DNA of 64,000 nt from Caprimulgus europaeus (lineage: Eukaryota; Chordata; Aves; Caprimulgiformes; Caprimulgidae). This document shows, piece after piece, positions 53,225 through 64,000 of the stretch (positions are counted from its first letter, which is position 1; every line of letters begins with the position of its first letter). The translations under genes and the position numbers were made by a program. Location of the stretch: NCBI GenBank assembly GCA_907165065.1, contig OU015543.1, positions 12,258,096-12,322,095 of the forward strand, in the 5' to 3' direction. The notes under the pieces were generated by a model that worked only from the letters and a program-made list of their open reading frames with translations, searched no databases and had not been told where the DNA came from.

Positions 53225-56200
53225 TCAAACGAAAGAAGAAAATCCAGCGATGGGAGCTCTGGAGCCAGGGGCCAAGCTGCTAGGTGGGCGATAGAGGGTA
53301 CCAGGCTGACTAGGGGGGTTAACAGGGGTCTGGGGGGTGGGAGTCCTGCTGGCTTTGGGGCGGAAGAGGCTGCCCTGCTGTGTGGAGTTGCTGTTGGAGA
53401 GGGGTGCGTGGTCGGGCTCCCCAGAGTCGCTCTCGGTGTAGCTGTACGCCTGCGCCCGTGAGATGCCCTTCTGCTGCCGCCGCCACGAGTTGTAGTAGGT
53501 GGGGTCACTGATGTAGTGGTTGACAAACGAGTGGGCTTTCTGGTGACCGGGGTCCACCTCATACTCACTGTCACTGCCCTAAAGAACAAGAGGAGGTGGT
53601 GAGCATGGGGTGGGGACATCACCCACCAGCCCTAAAAATAGGGTGAGCTTTCCCGGTGCTCTTTTTAGGGATGCTGGTGAGCACATCCCAAATGACTTTA
53701 GGGGCTGGGATGGCTGCAGCACCTCTGGGGTGTTTCTGCCTTTTGCTAAAACAAAATAAAAACACAAACAAAAAGTTTGCAGGGTCCTGGGGCCCTGTGA
53801 TCCCCCCCCAGGCTGGTGAGGAAGGGTTGGGGGTTTTTTTTGGGAGGGGGGTGCTGGCAGCTCTGCCTCCCCACTGCCGGTAATTGGATTCAGCTTCCCT
53901 TGGCCGTGGACAAAGAGCCCATTGAGGGCGGTGGGGAAGCTGCTCCGCGCCAGCGCCAGCTCCCGCCGCTCTTCACAGCTCCTCAAAAGCCACTCGAGCC
54001 CCGGGCGGGCAGGAGGGAGCGGAGCCGGCATCCACCGGGGGGTGGCAAAGGAAACAGCCGGTGCTGGCAGCAACGGGGGGGGGGTCCCCCTGGGGACGGC
54101 CCCTCTCCTGCTCAGGAACAGCCATGGGGACCCCCAGGATCTTCCCTTGGGCTTCAGCCTCATCTTTTCCCGTGTCACTCAGCATCCACCCTGGGGACGA
54201 TGGTCCCGTGGAGCTGCCCACGGCCACGCTCCTGCCCGGCCACGTTTCCCCAGGAAGAGACAAAGGTGCCATTTTACAGGGTTGGCAAAGCCATGTTCGT
54301 TGCCAGCAGCGACCAGGCAGCAGGACAGTCCCCAACCCCGCTGCCCTCCTGTCCCCAGCAGCCCTGAGGGCCCCCCACAGTGCCACATCCCCAGCACAGG
54401 GGCTGGGGGCTGTGCCAGCTTCGCTCTGGCTCCGTGCCACGATGCCACGGGGGATGCTGCTGCCCAGAAATCAGGATGGGGCAGGAGAGCAGGACCAGCA
54501 TTGCTTTGCCCAAATGTCCAGGACCTGCATCGTGGTGGGCAGAGAGCAGGGCTGGTGCTCAGGGGGGGCTCCCAGCACCATCCATCCTGTCCCTGTGTCC
54601 CCCTGCCCCAGGTCCCCATCCTCATATGCAGCCCCAGGGTGGTCACCTGAGAGTCGGAGATCTCAGAGGGCTTCTCCGTCAGGCTGCTGCTCTCGGCAGG
54701 GATCAGGTCGTTGTATTTGGTCACGTCCTCATCTGAGTAGTGGAGGCTGCCAGGGCTGGGCCGTGGTGGGGACCTCGGGGAGAGGTGGGTGCTCAGTGTG
54801 GGTCCCTCATCAGGGCTGTGCCCACGGGGATGAGCCCAGCCAAGCCCCAGGACAGGCACAGAGACCACCCCCAAGCCATGCCAAGCCCCCCACAAAGACC
54901 ATGCCCATGGTCCCTGGGCTCTCCAGGATTCCCAGCTTTCCAGGCTGGTCAACATCCCAGCAGCAGCTGCAGCTCATGGCAGAGGGGACATGGGACAGAG
55001 CAGGGTCACCCCGCAGGGTGCCAGCCCTCCCCCGCCCCGTGCCCATCCCATGGTGAGCGCACGACGGAGGGATGGGCACGACACCCAAAAAACCCCCCCT
55101 GCCCGGGGAGGGGGCTGCAGTGGGGGGTCCCTACCGGGTGTAGATGCCGTTCTTCCTGCAGAAGGAGTTCTTGACGGAGAGGCGCCGGTTGTTGAGCTCC
55201 AGGGCGGGGAAGCTGCCCTCATCCAGGCTCACCATCTCCCCGTGGCTCAGCGCCGTCGCCTTGGAGCCATTCCCTGCGGGATGGGATGCTCAGGGCTGAG
55301 CCCATGGGATGCCCCCTGCCCAGCACAGCCTGAGGGGCATGGACCCCACACAGGGGGCTGGGGAATGGTCCAAGGAGGGTTGTTTGGAAACACCAAAGCC
55401 TGGGGACACCCAAGAGGTGCCAGTCCTGGGGCAGTGGCCATGCATCAGCCCCACGCCCAGCACCGCCGGGCGTGCCGAGCCTGCCTGCCTTGAGCTGCCC
55501 CATGGCCTCCAGCTCGCGGCTCAGCAGCTCTGTTTGCTTAACGAGGAGCTCTGGATTTTCCCCACAATTGGAGCTCTCAACACAGCTAAGAACACAGATC
55601 TGTGTTTGGCTGATCCCGGTGACCCCTGCCGAGCCCCCGCGCCGCCCTGCCCGCGCAGCTGACGGCCACACAAGTCACTTCTTCAATCTCCAGCTCCCGG
55701 CGCTCTCCGGGGAGCCCACAGCATCTTTATCAGCTGTCACTGAGTCTCTGGAGGAGCTGGGCCCCAAGGCAGATGGGGAGGTGAGCTCCCACCACCCCAC
55801 TCAGACCCTAAAGGCAGGGAAGGCCCAGAGAGGCTCTTATGGGGTCAGGGCTCTGCACCCACCCCAGCTGGCACCCCAAAGGGTCCCATCACCACCCACC
55901 AGATCCCCAGCACTCACCTGAGTCTGACTTCTTGGCGTATTTCTTGCTCTGCCCACGGATGATGAGCACGAAGACGAGCAGGAGGATGAAGATGAGCCCC
56001 ACCAGGGCAATGACCACCAGGAACCACCACTCCTCGTAGAAGGGGTTGGCTTTCTGGGCTGGGGCACAGCAGGGATGGTCAGAGTGGTATGGGCTGGGGG
56101 GGGGCAAACCAGTATGGATGGGGAGACCCCACTGCAAGCTATGGGGTCACCTTGGGGAACTTTGTGAGAGCTGGATCCACGTGAGGGAGTGGGTTAGAGG

Positions 56201-59200
56201 GGGAGGGCAGGAGGCTTTGCAAGGGGAGTGCTGGCAGATGCTGCTGGCAGATGCTGCTGGCAGCGGAATGTGGGGCTCTGTAGAGCCAGCAGGGTCAGGG
56301 AGATGGGCTTCAGTGATGGCCATGAGAACAGACCAACGCTGGGACTGTCCCTCCAGCACAGGGAGGTGACAGCATCCCTCTGGGGACACCCACATGCTGT
56401 CCCCACCGGCTACCTGACACGGAGGGGGAAGGTGTGCTGGGGGTCCCGTAGCCGTAGTCGTTCACGGCGATGACGCGGAAGTCGTAGCTGACCCCCTGCT
56501 TGAGGATGTCCATGCTGAAGGTGTAGGAGGTCACCTCCTTGGGGATGTCTTTGATGAGGATGTCCCAGAGTCCCTCATCTGGAAGAGAAAAGGGGCCTGG
56601 GAGTGGGGGGACCAGCTCTGCAGGACTCCCCAGGGTGAGAGGCTGGTCCCCCTCCATCCAGCAGCGTGTCCCCTCTGCCATCTGCCCACTCCTCCCATCA
56701 GGCACTGAGCTCGCTGGCTGCAGCGTCATTGACAGAGTCATCCAGCCTGTTGGGTGGCCTGGGAGAGGTCAGCACTCCCTGCCTCAGTTTCCCTTTCTCC
56801 TGAAGCCAAGGCACTGCTGGTATGGAGGTGGGGATGGAAAGCAGAGAAGAGCTGTGGTACCTGAAGGACGGGCTTCGATGACGTATCTGGTGATGGGCCC
56901 TTGGCCGGGGTCCCCGCTCGACCAGTGGATGGTGATGGCCGAGCCATAGCGGGAGATGAAGGGTTCACCTGGGGGGCCAGGGGCACCTGGGGATGCAGAG
57001 CAGAGCTGGAACTCAGCGGTGGTCGGGAGCAGCTTGGTGGCACATGGCCATGCCAGCCCTGATGGATGGCACTGCAGGGACTGTCCCCATCACGTCTCCT
57101 CCCTCACCCCAGCACACCATCCCACACGTCCCCTACCTTCCCCAGGCCCCGTGGTGATGTTTGCCTCAACGTCTGGCCCGTAAGCAAAGGTTCTGGCCCG
57201 GATTCGGAACCGGTAGGTCACGCCCTCGGCCAGGTCCTTCACCTTCATCCACAGCGGGCTGTTCCCCTTCACGTCCACTGTCACGATCTTACTGACACCT
57301 GTGGGGACAGAGCCTGAGCTGGGTCCTCCTGGAGCCCTCCCAGCTCCCCGCAGTGTCCCCACTGTGGCCTCACCATCCACAGGCATGCAGGGCTCGTAGA
57401 CCAGCCTGTAGCCCTCGAGGATGCCGTTGGGCAGCGGCGGTGGCTCCCAGGACACGTTGACCGAGGTGGTGGTCAGCTCACTGAACCGGATGGAGCCGGG
57501 GGCACTGGGGGCTGTGAGGTGTGGGGTGGTCAGGGCCAGCTCAGCGCTCTCAGGGGACACCCCCTGCACCGAGCTGGCCCCTTTCCCTGCCTCCACCCTA
57601 ACAGGGCTGGAGCACTTGTCACCACCATCTCACACCACCTTGGTGCCACCCCTCTGTGCTCCCAACCCCACTGCAGCAAACCCTGCCAGGACATCACGCA
57701 CGGCTGGGGGAATGAATCTCCTCCTCATCTCTCTCCTCCCAAGACCTTCATCCTTCTCAAGTCTCAGCCAAGACCTTCACCTCCATGTCCCCCCAACCAA
57801 TAAACCCTCTGGGATGAGCCTGGAGCTGGTCTCTGCTTGAGACAGCATAGAGCTGGGATGAAGGGACATCAGATGGACTTCACTGGAGCTGGACCCATGG
57901 AGACACCTCCCCGCAGAGCCCAGGGGCAAGAGGGTCTGCATGCCAAGGGCTGGGGGCAGCCGTGCCATGGGTCCCACCTGCCTGCTGCGTCCGCCCCTTG
58001 ACGGGGGGGCTGCGGGGTCCATCTCCCGCGGCGTTGAAGGCAGAGACGCTGACCCAGTACGAGGTGAACCCCGTCAGGTTCTTCAGCTTCACCCCGTTCT
58101 CGGGCAGGAAGAGCGTCTTCACCCGCGCGCTCTCGTTCTGGCGCTGGGCTTCCCAGAAGTGGATCTGTAGGAGGAGAAGGGGGCACGGAGAGCTGGGGGG
58201 TGTGTGGATCCCACCCAGCTCCCCCCAACCCCACAGTTTGCTGGACCAGAACCCTCCAAGCAGCCCTGCCCGGGCTCCTAAGCCCCCGTCCCAGAGCGGC
58301 TGGGGGCTCTGAGCGTGCTGGAGGAACGGGAACGGTGAGGTGACCCCGCTCACTGTTGGCTCAGGGCTCAGCATCGCTTCGTTGCAGGTCAAACATGCTG
58401 AGATCACCTCTGAGCTGGGCCTAATTCCCAAGGGATAGGGATGAGCAGGAGGAACTCTCATGGATGTGGGCAAGGAGATGCCTAGAGCATGGGGCTGGGC
58501 AGCCTGGCAGCATCCCAGCTATATCCCACCTGCACCCCACCTGCATCCCAGCTGCATTCCAGCTATATCCCAGCTATATCCCGGCTGCAGCCCACTCTGC
58601 ATCTCAGCTGCACCCTGGTAGCACCCTGGCTATGTTCTGGAGCATCCTGGCAGCACCCCAGCAGCACCCTGTCTGCACCCCAGCTATATCCCAGCTGCAT
58701 CCCAGCTGAATCCCGACAGCATCCTGGCAGCATCCCAGCTATGTCCCAGCTGAATCCTGGCAGCATCCTGACACAATCCTGGTTATATCCTGGCTGCATC
58801 CCTACACAATCCCAGCTGCATCCCAGTTATATCCCAGATGCATCCCAACACGATCCCGGTTATATCCCGGCAGCATCCCGATGCCATCCCGGCTGGATCC
58901 CCGCTGCATCCGAGGACCGATGGCGCCACCTGCCGCCCTGCAGCCGCTCGACACCGGGATGGGACCCCCGGCACCTTCCCGAGACCCCTGGCACCTCCCC
59001 GAGACCCCTGGCACCTCCCCGAGACCCCCGGCATCCCCCCAGAATCCCCTCCCCAGGGCACCCAGCATCTCCCCAGACCCATCAGCACACACAGCATCAC
59101 CCAGGGGAGCTCAGCACCCCTCGATGACACCCAGCACCTCCCCGGTGTCCCTAAGCCCCGGCTGGGTGCCAGCTCCCAGGTGACAGGGTGCGATACCTTG

Positions 59201-62200
59201 TAGCCCTGGATGTCCCCGTTCTGGCTCTCGGCAGGTGGCGGTTCCCAGGTGACATCCAGCTGGGTGGCCGTGGTCGCCTGCACGGCCACGTTCTGCGGCG
59301 CACCGGTGGGCACTGTGCCAAAGGAGGGGACAGTGTGACAGCCCTGCTAGGACCAGGACAAGGGAAATCCCCCCTTGATGTGGGGGATCATCGAATCCCA
59401 GACTGGTTTGGGTGGGAAGGGACCTTAAAGCTCCTCCAGTCCCCACCCCCTGCCATCAGCAGGGACACCTTCCACTAGACCAGGTTGCTCAAAGCCTCAT
59501 CCAACCTGGCCTGGAACACTTCCAGGGAGGAGCAGCCACAGCTTCTGAGCTGCCTTATCCTGGCACACGCCGTGGGCAACCCCTGGCATGGCAGAGCCAT
59601 CCTGGTGGGACTCACCCGCTTCACCCACGAAGACCTCCTGGGGGGGGCTGGGGGGTCCCTCGCCCACCGCGTTGTACACGCTCATGCGGATCTCATAGCG
59701 CCGGTGCTTGCTCAGGTCTGGGTTGGGGGAAAGAAGGAGAGAAGGGGTGAGGGGGACCCTCCCTGTAGCTGGCAGTGTGGGGGTCCCACCATCCCTGGGG
59801 GACCCCACAGAGCCCCCCACGCTGGGGGCTCCCAAGGAGGAAGGGGAGGGGACAGAAGTGTCCCCTGGGCACACGGTTCACTCCATGGCACAGGCAGGTG
59901 GAGGGAAGGGACAAGCAGGGGGGTGGCAGTGGGGAGGACACGCAGGGGGTGGCAGGGGGTGGCAGGGGGAGTGGTGACTTACTGTCCAGCTCGTACTGGG
60001 TGAGGGTCACCTCGCTGAGGTTGTGCACGGCGTAGACAGCTGGGTGACATGGGGCAGGGAGAACAGGCAACTGGTTAGTCCCACACACAGCATGACACGG
60101 GTGGGCTCCCACCTCCAAGTGCCCACCCCAGCACAGCTGCCCACCCCAGGGGGTTCCCTGCAAGGGCGCTGTCACCCCAAGGTGCCAACGGGGCTGTCAC
60201 AGCACCCAGGAGCCTTTCCATCCTCCAGCCCCATCCCCTGAGTGGCACAAGGTGGGTCTGGGCATCAGCGTCTCCACGGGGGTCCCACGGTGATTGAGAG
60301 AGGTGGGTGGGAAAAGGTCTGGTCACGGACCCTGCCCTTGTCACTTGTGTCCCTGCTGTCCCCAGAGTGGATGTGACCCTGTTCCCTTTGGGGTTTGAGG
60401 ATGGCAGCACACATGGACACCCACGTTAGGTGCAGATGACACCCACGTTAGGTGCAGATGACACCCACATTATTAGGTGCAGATGACACCCACATTATTA
60501 GGTGCAGGCACTGGACACCCACACCACAGGGACACAGGGCTGAGCACAGTGGGACTGAACCAGTGACATCACACACATTAGGGACCACAGACCTGGTGGC
60601 ACCAGGGACCCATGGTGACAACTCCATGGGGCACAGCCTGACCCTGACAGCTCCAGGCTGGTACCCAGGAGAAGCTGTGGAGCACAGGATGCTGCCCTAC
60701 CCCATCCTCCACCCACCACCATGGGGTGACCCCCCCAAACCACATGTCCCCAGGCTCGGTGGGGCCACCAACACTCACGGGTGAGCTCGGCCCAGGTGGC
60801 GCCGGGGCTGGCGATGCCGCGCAGGGCGAAGCCGCGCAGGCTGTCGTACACCAGCTCACGGTAACGGAGCCGGAAACCCAGCAGGATCCCGTTGATCTTG
60901 TCCTCAGCCGGGGGCTGTGTGGGGAGGACAGTGAGGGGCTGCCCTGACCTGGCACCCCGAGATGATGGCTGTCCCCAGCACGCCTCGGTGCCACTTTCCC
61001 CGAGGTGGAGGGGACATTACCTGCCAGCGGATCAGCACCGACGTGGTGGTGTGTGGGGTGACGGAGAGGATGGTGGGGGCTTCCTCGGGGGCTGTGGGGG
61101 GAGAGGTGGGAAGTGAGGCTCTGGAGATGCCCTGGGCATGGGGGGATGCCCAGGCAGGGGGGGATGCACTGGGCACAGGGGAGGATGCTCTGGGAGTGGG
61201 GGAAGATGTCCTGGGCACAGGAGGATGCCCAGACAGGAGGGATGCCCTGGCAGGGGGCGATGCTCAGGGCACAGGGGGATGCTCTGGGCATGAGGGGTAC
61301 CCCCTCTTCCCTCCCCAAGAGGTGCAGCTGTACTAACCCGCTTGCAGGGTGGTGAGTGACTCCGACTCCTCGCTGTACTCGCTGTCCCCAATGTCATTTG
61401 TCGCCTTCACACGGAATTTGTAGGAGGTGAAGGGCTTGAGCCTGTGTGGGAGCAGGGACGGTGAAACCAGTGGGTGACCCCATGAGCCACCCTCCCTCCC
61501 ACACTGGTCAGAGTTCCCCAACCTGACTGCAAGGACCTGTCAACGGATGGGGAAACTGAGGCACGGGGTAACTACCCAAAGCAGAGCCCATCATCTCCCC
61601 ATCACCCCCAGCCCAGGGCTGGCTGTGCTCACCTATCCACGAGGAAGGTGGTGGCATTGTGGCTGACGGTGGCAGAGTGCAGTGCCCACTGGCCGTCGGG
61701 CAGCTCGCGGCTCTGCACCGTGTAGTAGCGGACGGGGGAGAGCCCATCGCTGCCCGGCTCCCAGGACAGCAGCACGCTGCGGGCTCGCACCTCCTCCTGC
61801 TGCGCCAGCGGCTTCCCGGGGGGCTGCGGCCGGTCTGGGGGGAGGCGAGGGGCTGGGAGAACCACGGGCACACCACGGGCACACCACGGGCACGCACAGC
61901 CCCCCTGCCATGGGATGGGTCCCCCCCTCACTCGTTACCTCTCTTCTCCGTGGTCACCACGAGGGCTTCGGCCGCCTCCCCCCAGCCCTTGCGCGTCTGC
62001 GCCGCGATGCGGAACAGGTAAGTGGCCTCGGGCTGGAGCCCGGTGGCCGTGTACTGCCGCGTGCTGGGCTCCAGCACCTCCACGGTGGCCGCGTTGGCTG
62101 TGGTGGTGTTGAGGCTGTGGGTGACCTGGTAGGCTGTGGAGAAGGGAGTGGCATGGTGGGGACATCATCCGTGCCCAGTTCTGGCTGGCAGAGGACAATG

Positions 62201-64000
62201 CCTCCTGCATGGACAAGGAGCTGGTGGAGGGGTCACCATCCTGGTCCCCCTGTGCACGTCTCCCTCTTCCATCCCTGTCCATGCACAGGGCCAGCAATGA
62301 GGAGGTTTTGGCTACTTGTGCAGGGGGGTCACATGAAGCCCTGGGGACAGTGGGCTCCGAGATGCCCAAGGGATCTCAGGGAGCTGGTCCCTGTTCCCAC
62401 GGGAGCACCCCTCTGCAGAACACCCCAGCATGGCACAACCAGGCTGGCTCCCCACCTACCCAGGATGATGCCGTTGGGTGCAGCGGGTGGCTGCCAGATG
62501 AGCCGCACCAAGGTGGTCCTCACTTCAGGGAAGAGGATCCCCATGGGAGGGCCAGGCACTGGTGGGGGGAGAAAGATGGGGAGAAAAATGGGGTTCACCA
62601 AGGAGTGCAAAGTGCCAGAGCCCATCTCCTGGGAATGGGAGCCCTGGGTGTCCTGGTTAGGGGGAGAGGGATCTCCCCATGGAACAGGGATGGGATGGGA
62701 TGGGATGGGATGGGATGGGATGGGATGGGATGGGATGGGATGGGATGGGATGGGATGGGATGGGATGGGGATGGGATGGGATGGGGATGGGGATGGGGAT
62801 GGGGATGGGATGGGGATGGGATGGGGATGGGATGGCATTGGAAGGTCTTCCACTCCCAGAGGACGCCCCAGCCTTTCCAGGTCTCTGTGCCCATCCAGGT
62901 GCTGTTACCCACCATCATCCAGCGTGCGCTCGAGGACGGGGGGCCGGCTGGGCACCCCGTCGCCGATCCTGGTGAAGGCCAGCACACGGATCTCATAGAG
63001 CGTGTATTTTCCCAGCCCGGTCAGCTGGGCGCTGCGGGAGGCATTGCCCTCTGCCAGCCAGAACTGGGCACGAGCATCTGAGTCCTTCACCTTGTACATC
63101 ACCTGCAAAAGACCCTGTTGTGACATGGCCGGGCACAGAGCAGTGTGGCAAAGGCTGGCACAGATGGGCACCAGCTCTTGGAGGTGGCACGACCAGGGAC
63201 CTGGCACACTACAGGGTGATTCATAGAATCATGGACAGGTTGGGTTGGAAGGGACCATCAAAGGTCATCTAGTTCAACCCCCCAGCAGTGAGCAGGGACA
63301 TCTTCACTAGAGCAGGTTGCTCAGAGTCCCATCAAACCTGACCTTGAACATCTCCAGGGATGGGGCCTCCACTGCCTCTCTGGGCAACCTGTTCCAATGA
63401 TCCCCCACCCTCATCTTGAAGAACTTTTTCCTCATACCCAACCTAAATCTCCCCTTTTCTAGTCTAAAAACATGACCCCTCGTCCTCTTGCTCCATGTCC
63501 CTGTGAAGTTCTTCCCGAAGAGATCTCCCCAGGGAACACCATGCTGCCCAGGTCTGTGGGTGACTGTGGCAGGGCACGGGCAGGGCTGCAGGCAGGCAGA
63601 GCCACAGCGCCCGGGGCTACCACAGGAGCTCACCTTGTAGCCCAGGATGAGGCCGTTGCAGTCTGCTGCCGGGATGTCACTCCACTGGACCAGCACGCTG
63701 CTGGAGCTGGTGGCCAGCGCCGAGACATTGCTGGGGCCGGAGGAGGGCACTGGGAGGAAGGAGGAGGATGAGGGTGGGAATCAGTGGCTGGATCCAGGTG
63801 GGACGGGTGCCCGGCGCTGGGGGTGGGCAGCGGTACCTGACTCCCGGGTACGTCCCAGCACCGAGGGGCTCCAAGGTCCCAAGCCGATGGCGTTGAAGGC
63901 CTGGACCTGCACCCGGTACTCGGTCCACTCCTCCAGGTCCTCGATGGTGAACTCCCGCTCCACGCGGTCACGGACGACGCGCACCGCCGGCTGCCCCCGC
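53225..64000 (-). CDS. SDK2: Sidekick-2 cell adhesion protein, 3' part (21 coding exons, 5' end outside window)
   Basis: SDK2 is a homophilic immunoglobulin-superfamily adhesion molecule that directs lamina-specific synapses, notably in the retina. About 1,030 C-terminal residues are present: part of one FN3 domain (probably the sixth of 13), seven complete FN3 domains, a transmembrane helix (exon 56058-55918, after NPFYEEWW) and a cytoplasmic tail of about 220 residues ending GFSSFV, the PDZ ligand for MAGI scaffolds. Exons, right to left: 63837-64000 (partial), 63634-63749, 62913-63102, 62460-62558, 61939-62133, 61633-61834, 61338-61441, 61021-61091, 60779-60914, 59983-60039, 59616-59717, 59197-59312, 57978-58164, 57374-57511, 57137-57298, 56861-56986, 56414-56578, 55918-56058, 55135-55273, 54647-54773, 53225-53578. 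All join in phase. SDK2 rather than SDK1 by sequence ([38 protein letters not shown]) and synteny. FN3 domains mostly split over two exons. Confidence 0.97.
58506..58912. repeat. 11-bp minisatellite, about 37 units, in SDK2 intron
   Basis: Consensus AGCTGCATCCC with variants such as AGCTATATCCC, GGCAGCATCCT and AACACGATCCC. The 11-bp frame is kept almost without indels over about 400 bp. It lies in the intron between exons 59197-59312 and 57978-58164. Confidence 0.9.
59393..59567 (-). mobile_element. CR1 3' fragment in SDK2 intron
   Basis: An inverted CR1 end (CGAATCCCAGACTGGTTTGG) with the CACTAGACCAGGTTGCTCAA and TCCAGGGAGGAGCAGCCACA blocks. It is truncated after the GCCACAGCTTCTGAGC region. 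Confidence 0.88.
62685..62835. repeat. GGGAT/GGGGAT pentamer-hexamer tract in SDK2 intron
   Basis: About sixteen pure GGGAT copies are followed by mixed GGGGAT and GGGAT units on the + strand (ATCCC on the SDK2 sense strand). The regularly spaced GGG runs give strong G-quadruplex potential. It lies between exons 62913-63102 and 62460-62558. Confidence 0.95.
63221..63530 (-). mobile_element. CR1 3' fragment in SDK2 intron
   Basis: An inverted CR1 3' end (TTCATAGAATCATGGACAGG, then GGTTGGAAGGGACCATCAAA) continuing through TTGAACATCTCCAGGGATGG and a decayed TCTAGTCTAAAAACATGACCC segment. It lies between exons 63634-63749 and 62913-63102. Confidence 0.92.

Noticed and set aside
61682..62998. 438-codon + strand ORF at the right end
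   Set aside because: It lies antisense to well-supported SDK2 exons and runs through the GGGAT tract (MGWDG-type repeat peptide), so it is a shadow ORF.

Overview
This window is vertebrate nuclear DNA, almost certainly from a bird. All the genes have introns with GT/AG splice sites. Every interspersed repeat I recognise is a 5'-truncated CR1 LINE (the dominant avian retroelement). Introns are short, CpG islands are prominent and GC-rich minisatellites are abundant, which is typical of an avian microchromosome. The gene order matches my recollection of human 17q24-q25 (SSTR2, COG1, FAM104A, C17orf80, CPSF4L, CDC42EP4, SDK2). The homologous chicken chromosome would be chr18; that assignment is from memory, not computed.

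Layout. SSTR2 (+) has a noncoding first exon near 1.0-1.18 kb and a single coding exon at 1691-2806. About 6.7 kb of gene-free DNA follows. COG1 (+) fills 9681-18861 in 14 exons, all of which I could phase. FAM104A (-) runs from 29141 down to 19949 in three coding exons with a 6.4-kb intron. It shares a CpG-island promoter of about 325 bp with C17orf80 (+, 29468-32057, four exons). CPSF4L (-) occupies 36198-33908 in six exons and converges on C17orf80. CDC42EP4 (-) has one coding exon at 41626-40694 and a probable noncoding first exon in the CpG island near 47.2 kb. The 3' portion of SDK2 (-) fills 53225-64000: 21 coding exons covering FN3 repeats, the transmembrane segment, the cytoplasmic tail and the PDZ ligand. 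Its 5' part lies beyond the right edge.

The genes have unrelated jobs: a peptide-hormone GPCR, a Golgi tethering-complex subunit, a VCP cofactor, a mitochondrial nucleoid-associated protein, a CCCH zinc-finger protein, a Cdc42 effector and a synaptic adhesion molecule. They form a conserved synteny block, not a functional cassette.

I found no new genetic system. The points most worth a second look are: loss of the first zinc ligand in CPSF4L finger 3; a predicted 11-codon uORF beside a (GGCTC)14 tract in the CDC42EP4 leader; a 10-copy, indel-free 37-bp minisatellite flanked by two nearly identical CR1 copies; a 37-unit, 11-bp minisatellite in an SDK2 intron; an AT-rich minisatellite with higher-order structure in the FAM104A intron; and a COG1 poly(A) signal only 3 nt after the stop codon. 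All exon models were assembled by eye from splice consensus, reading-frame continuity and remembered orthologue sequence. UTR ends and transcription starts are inferred.
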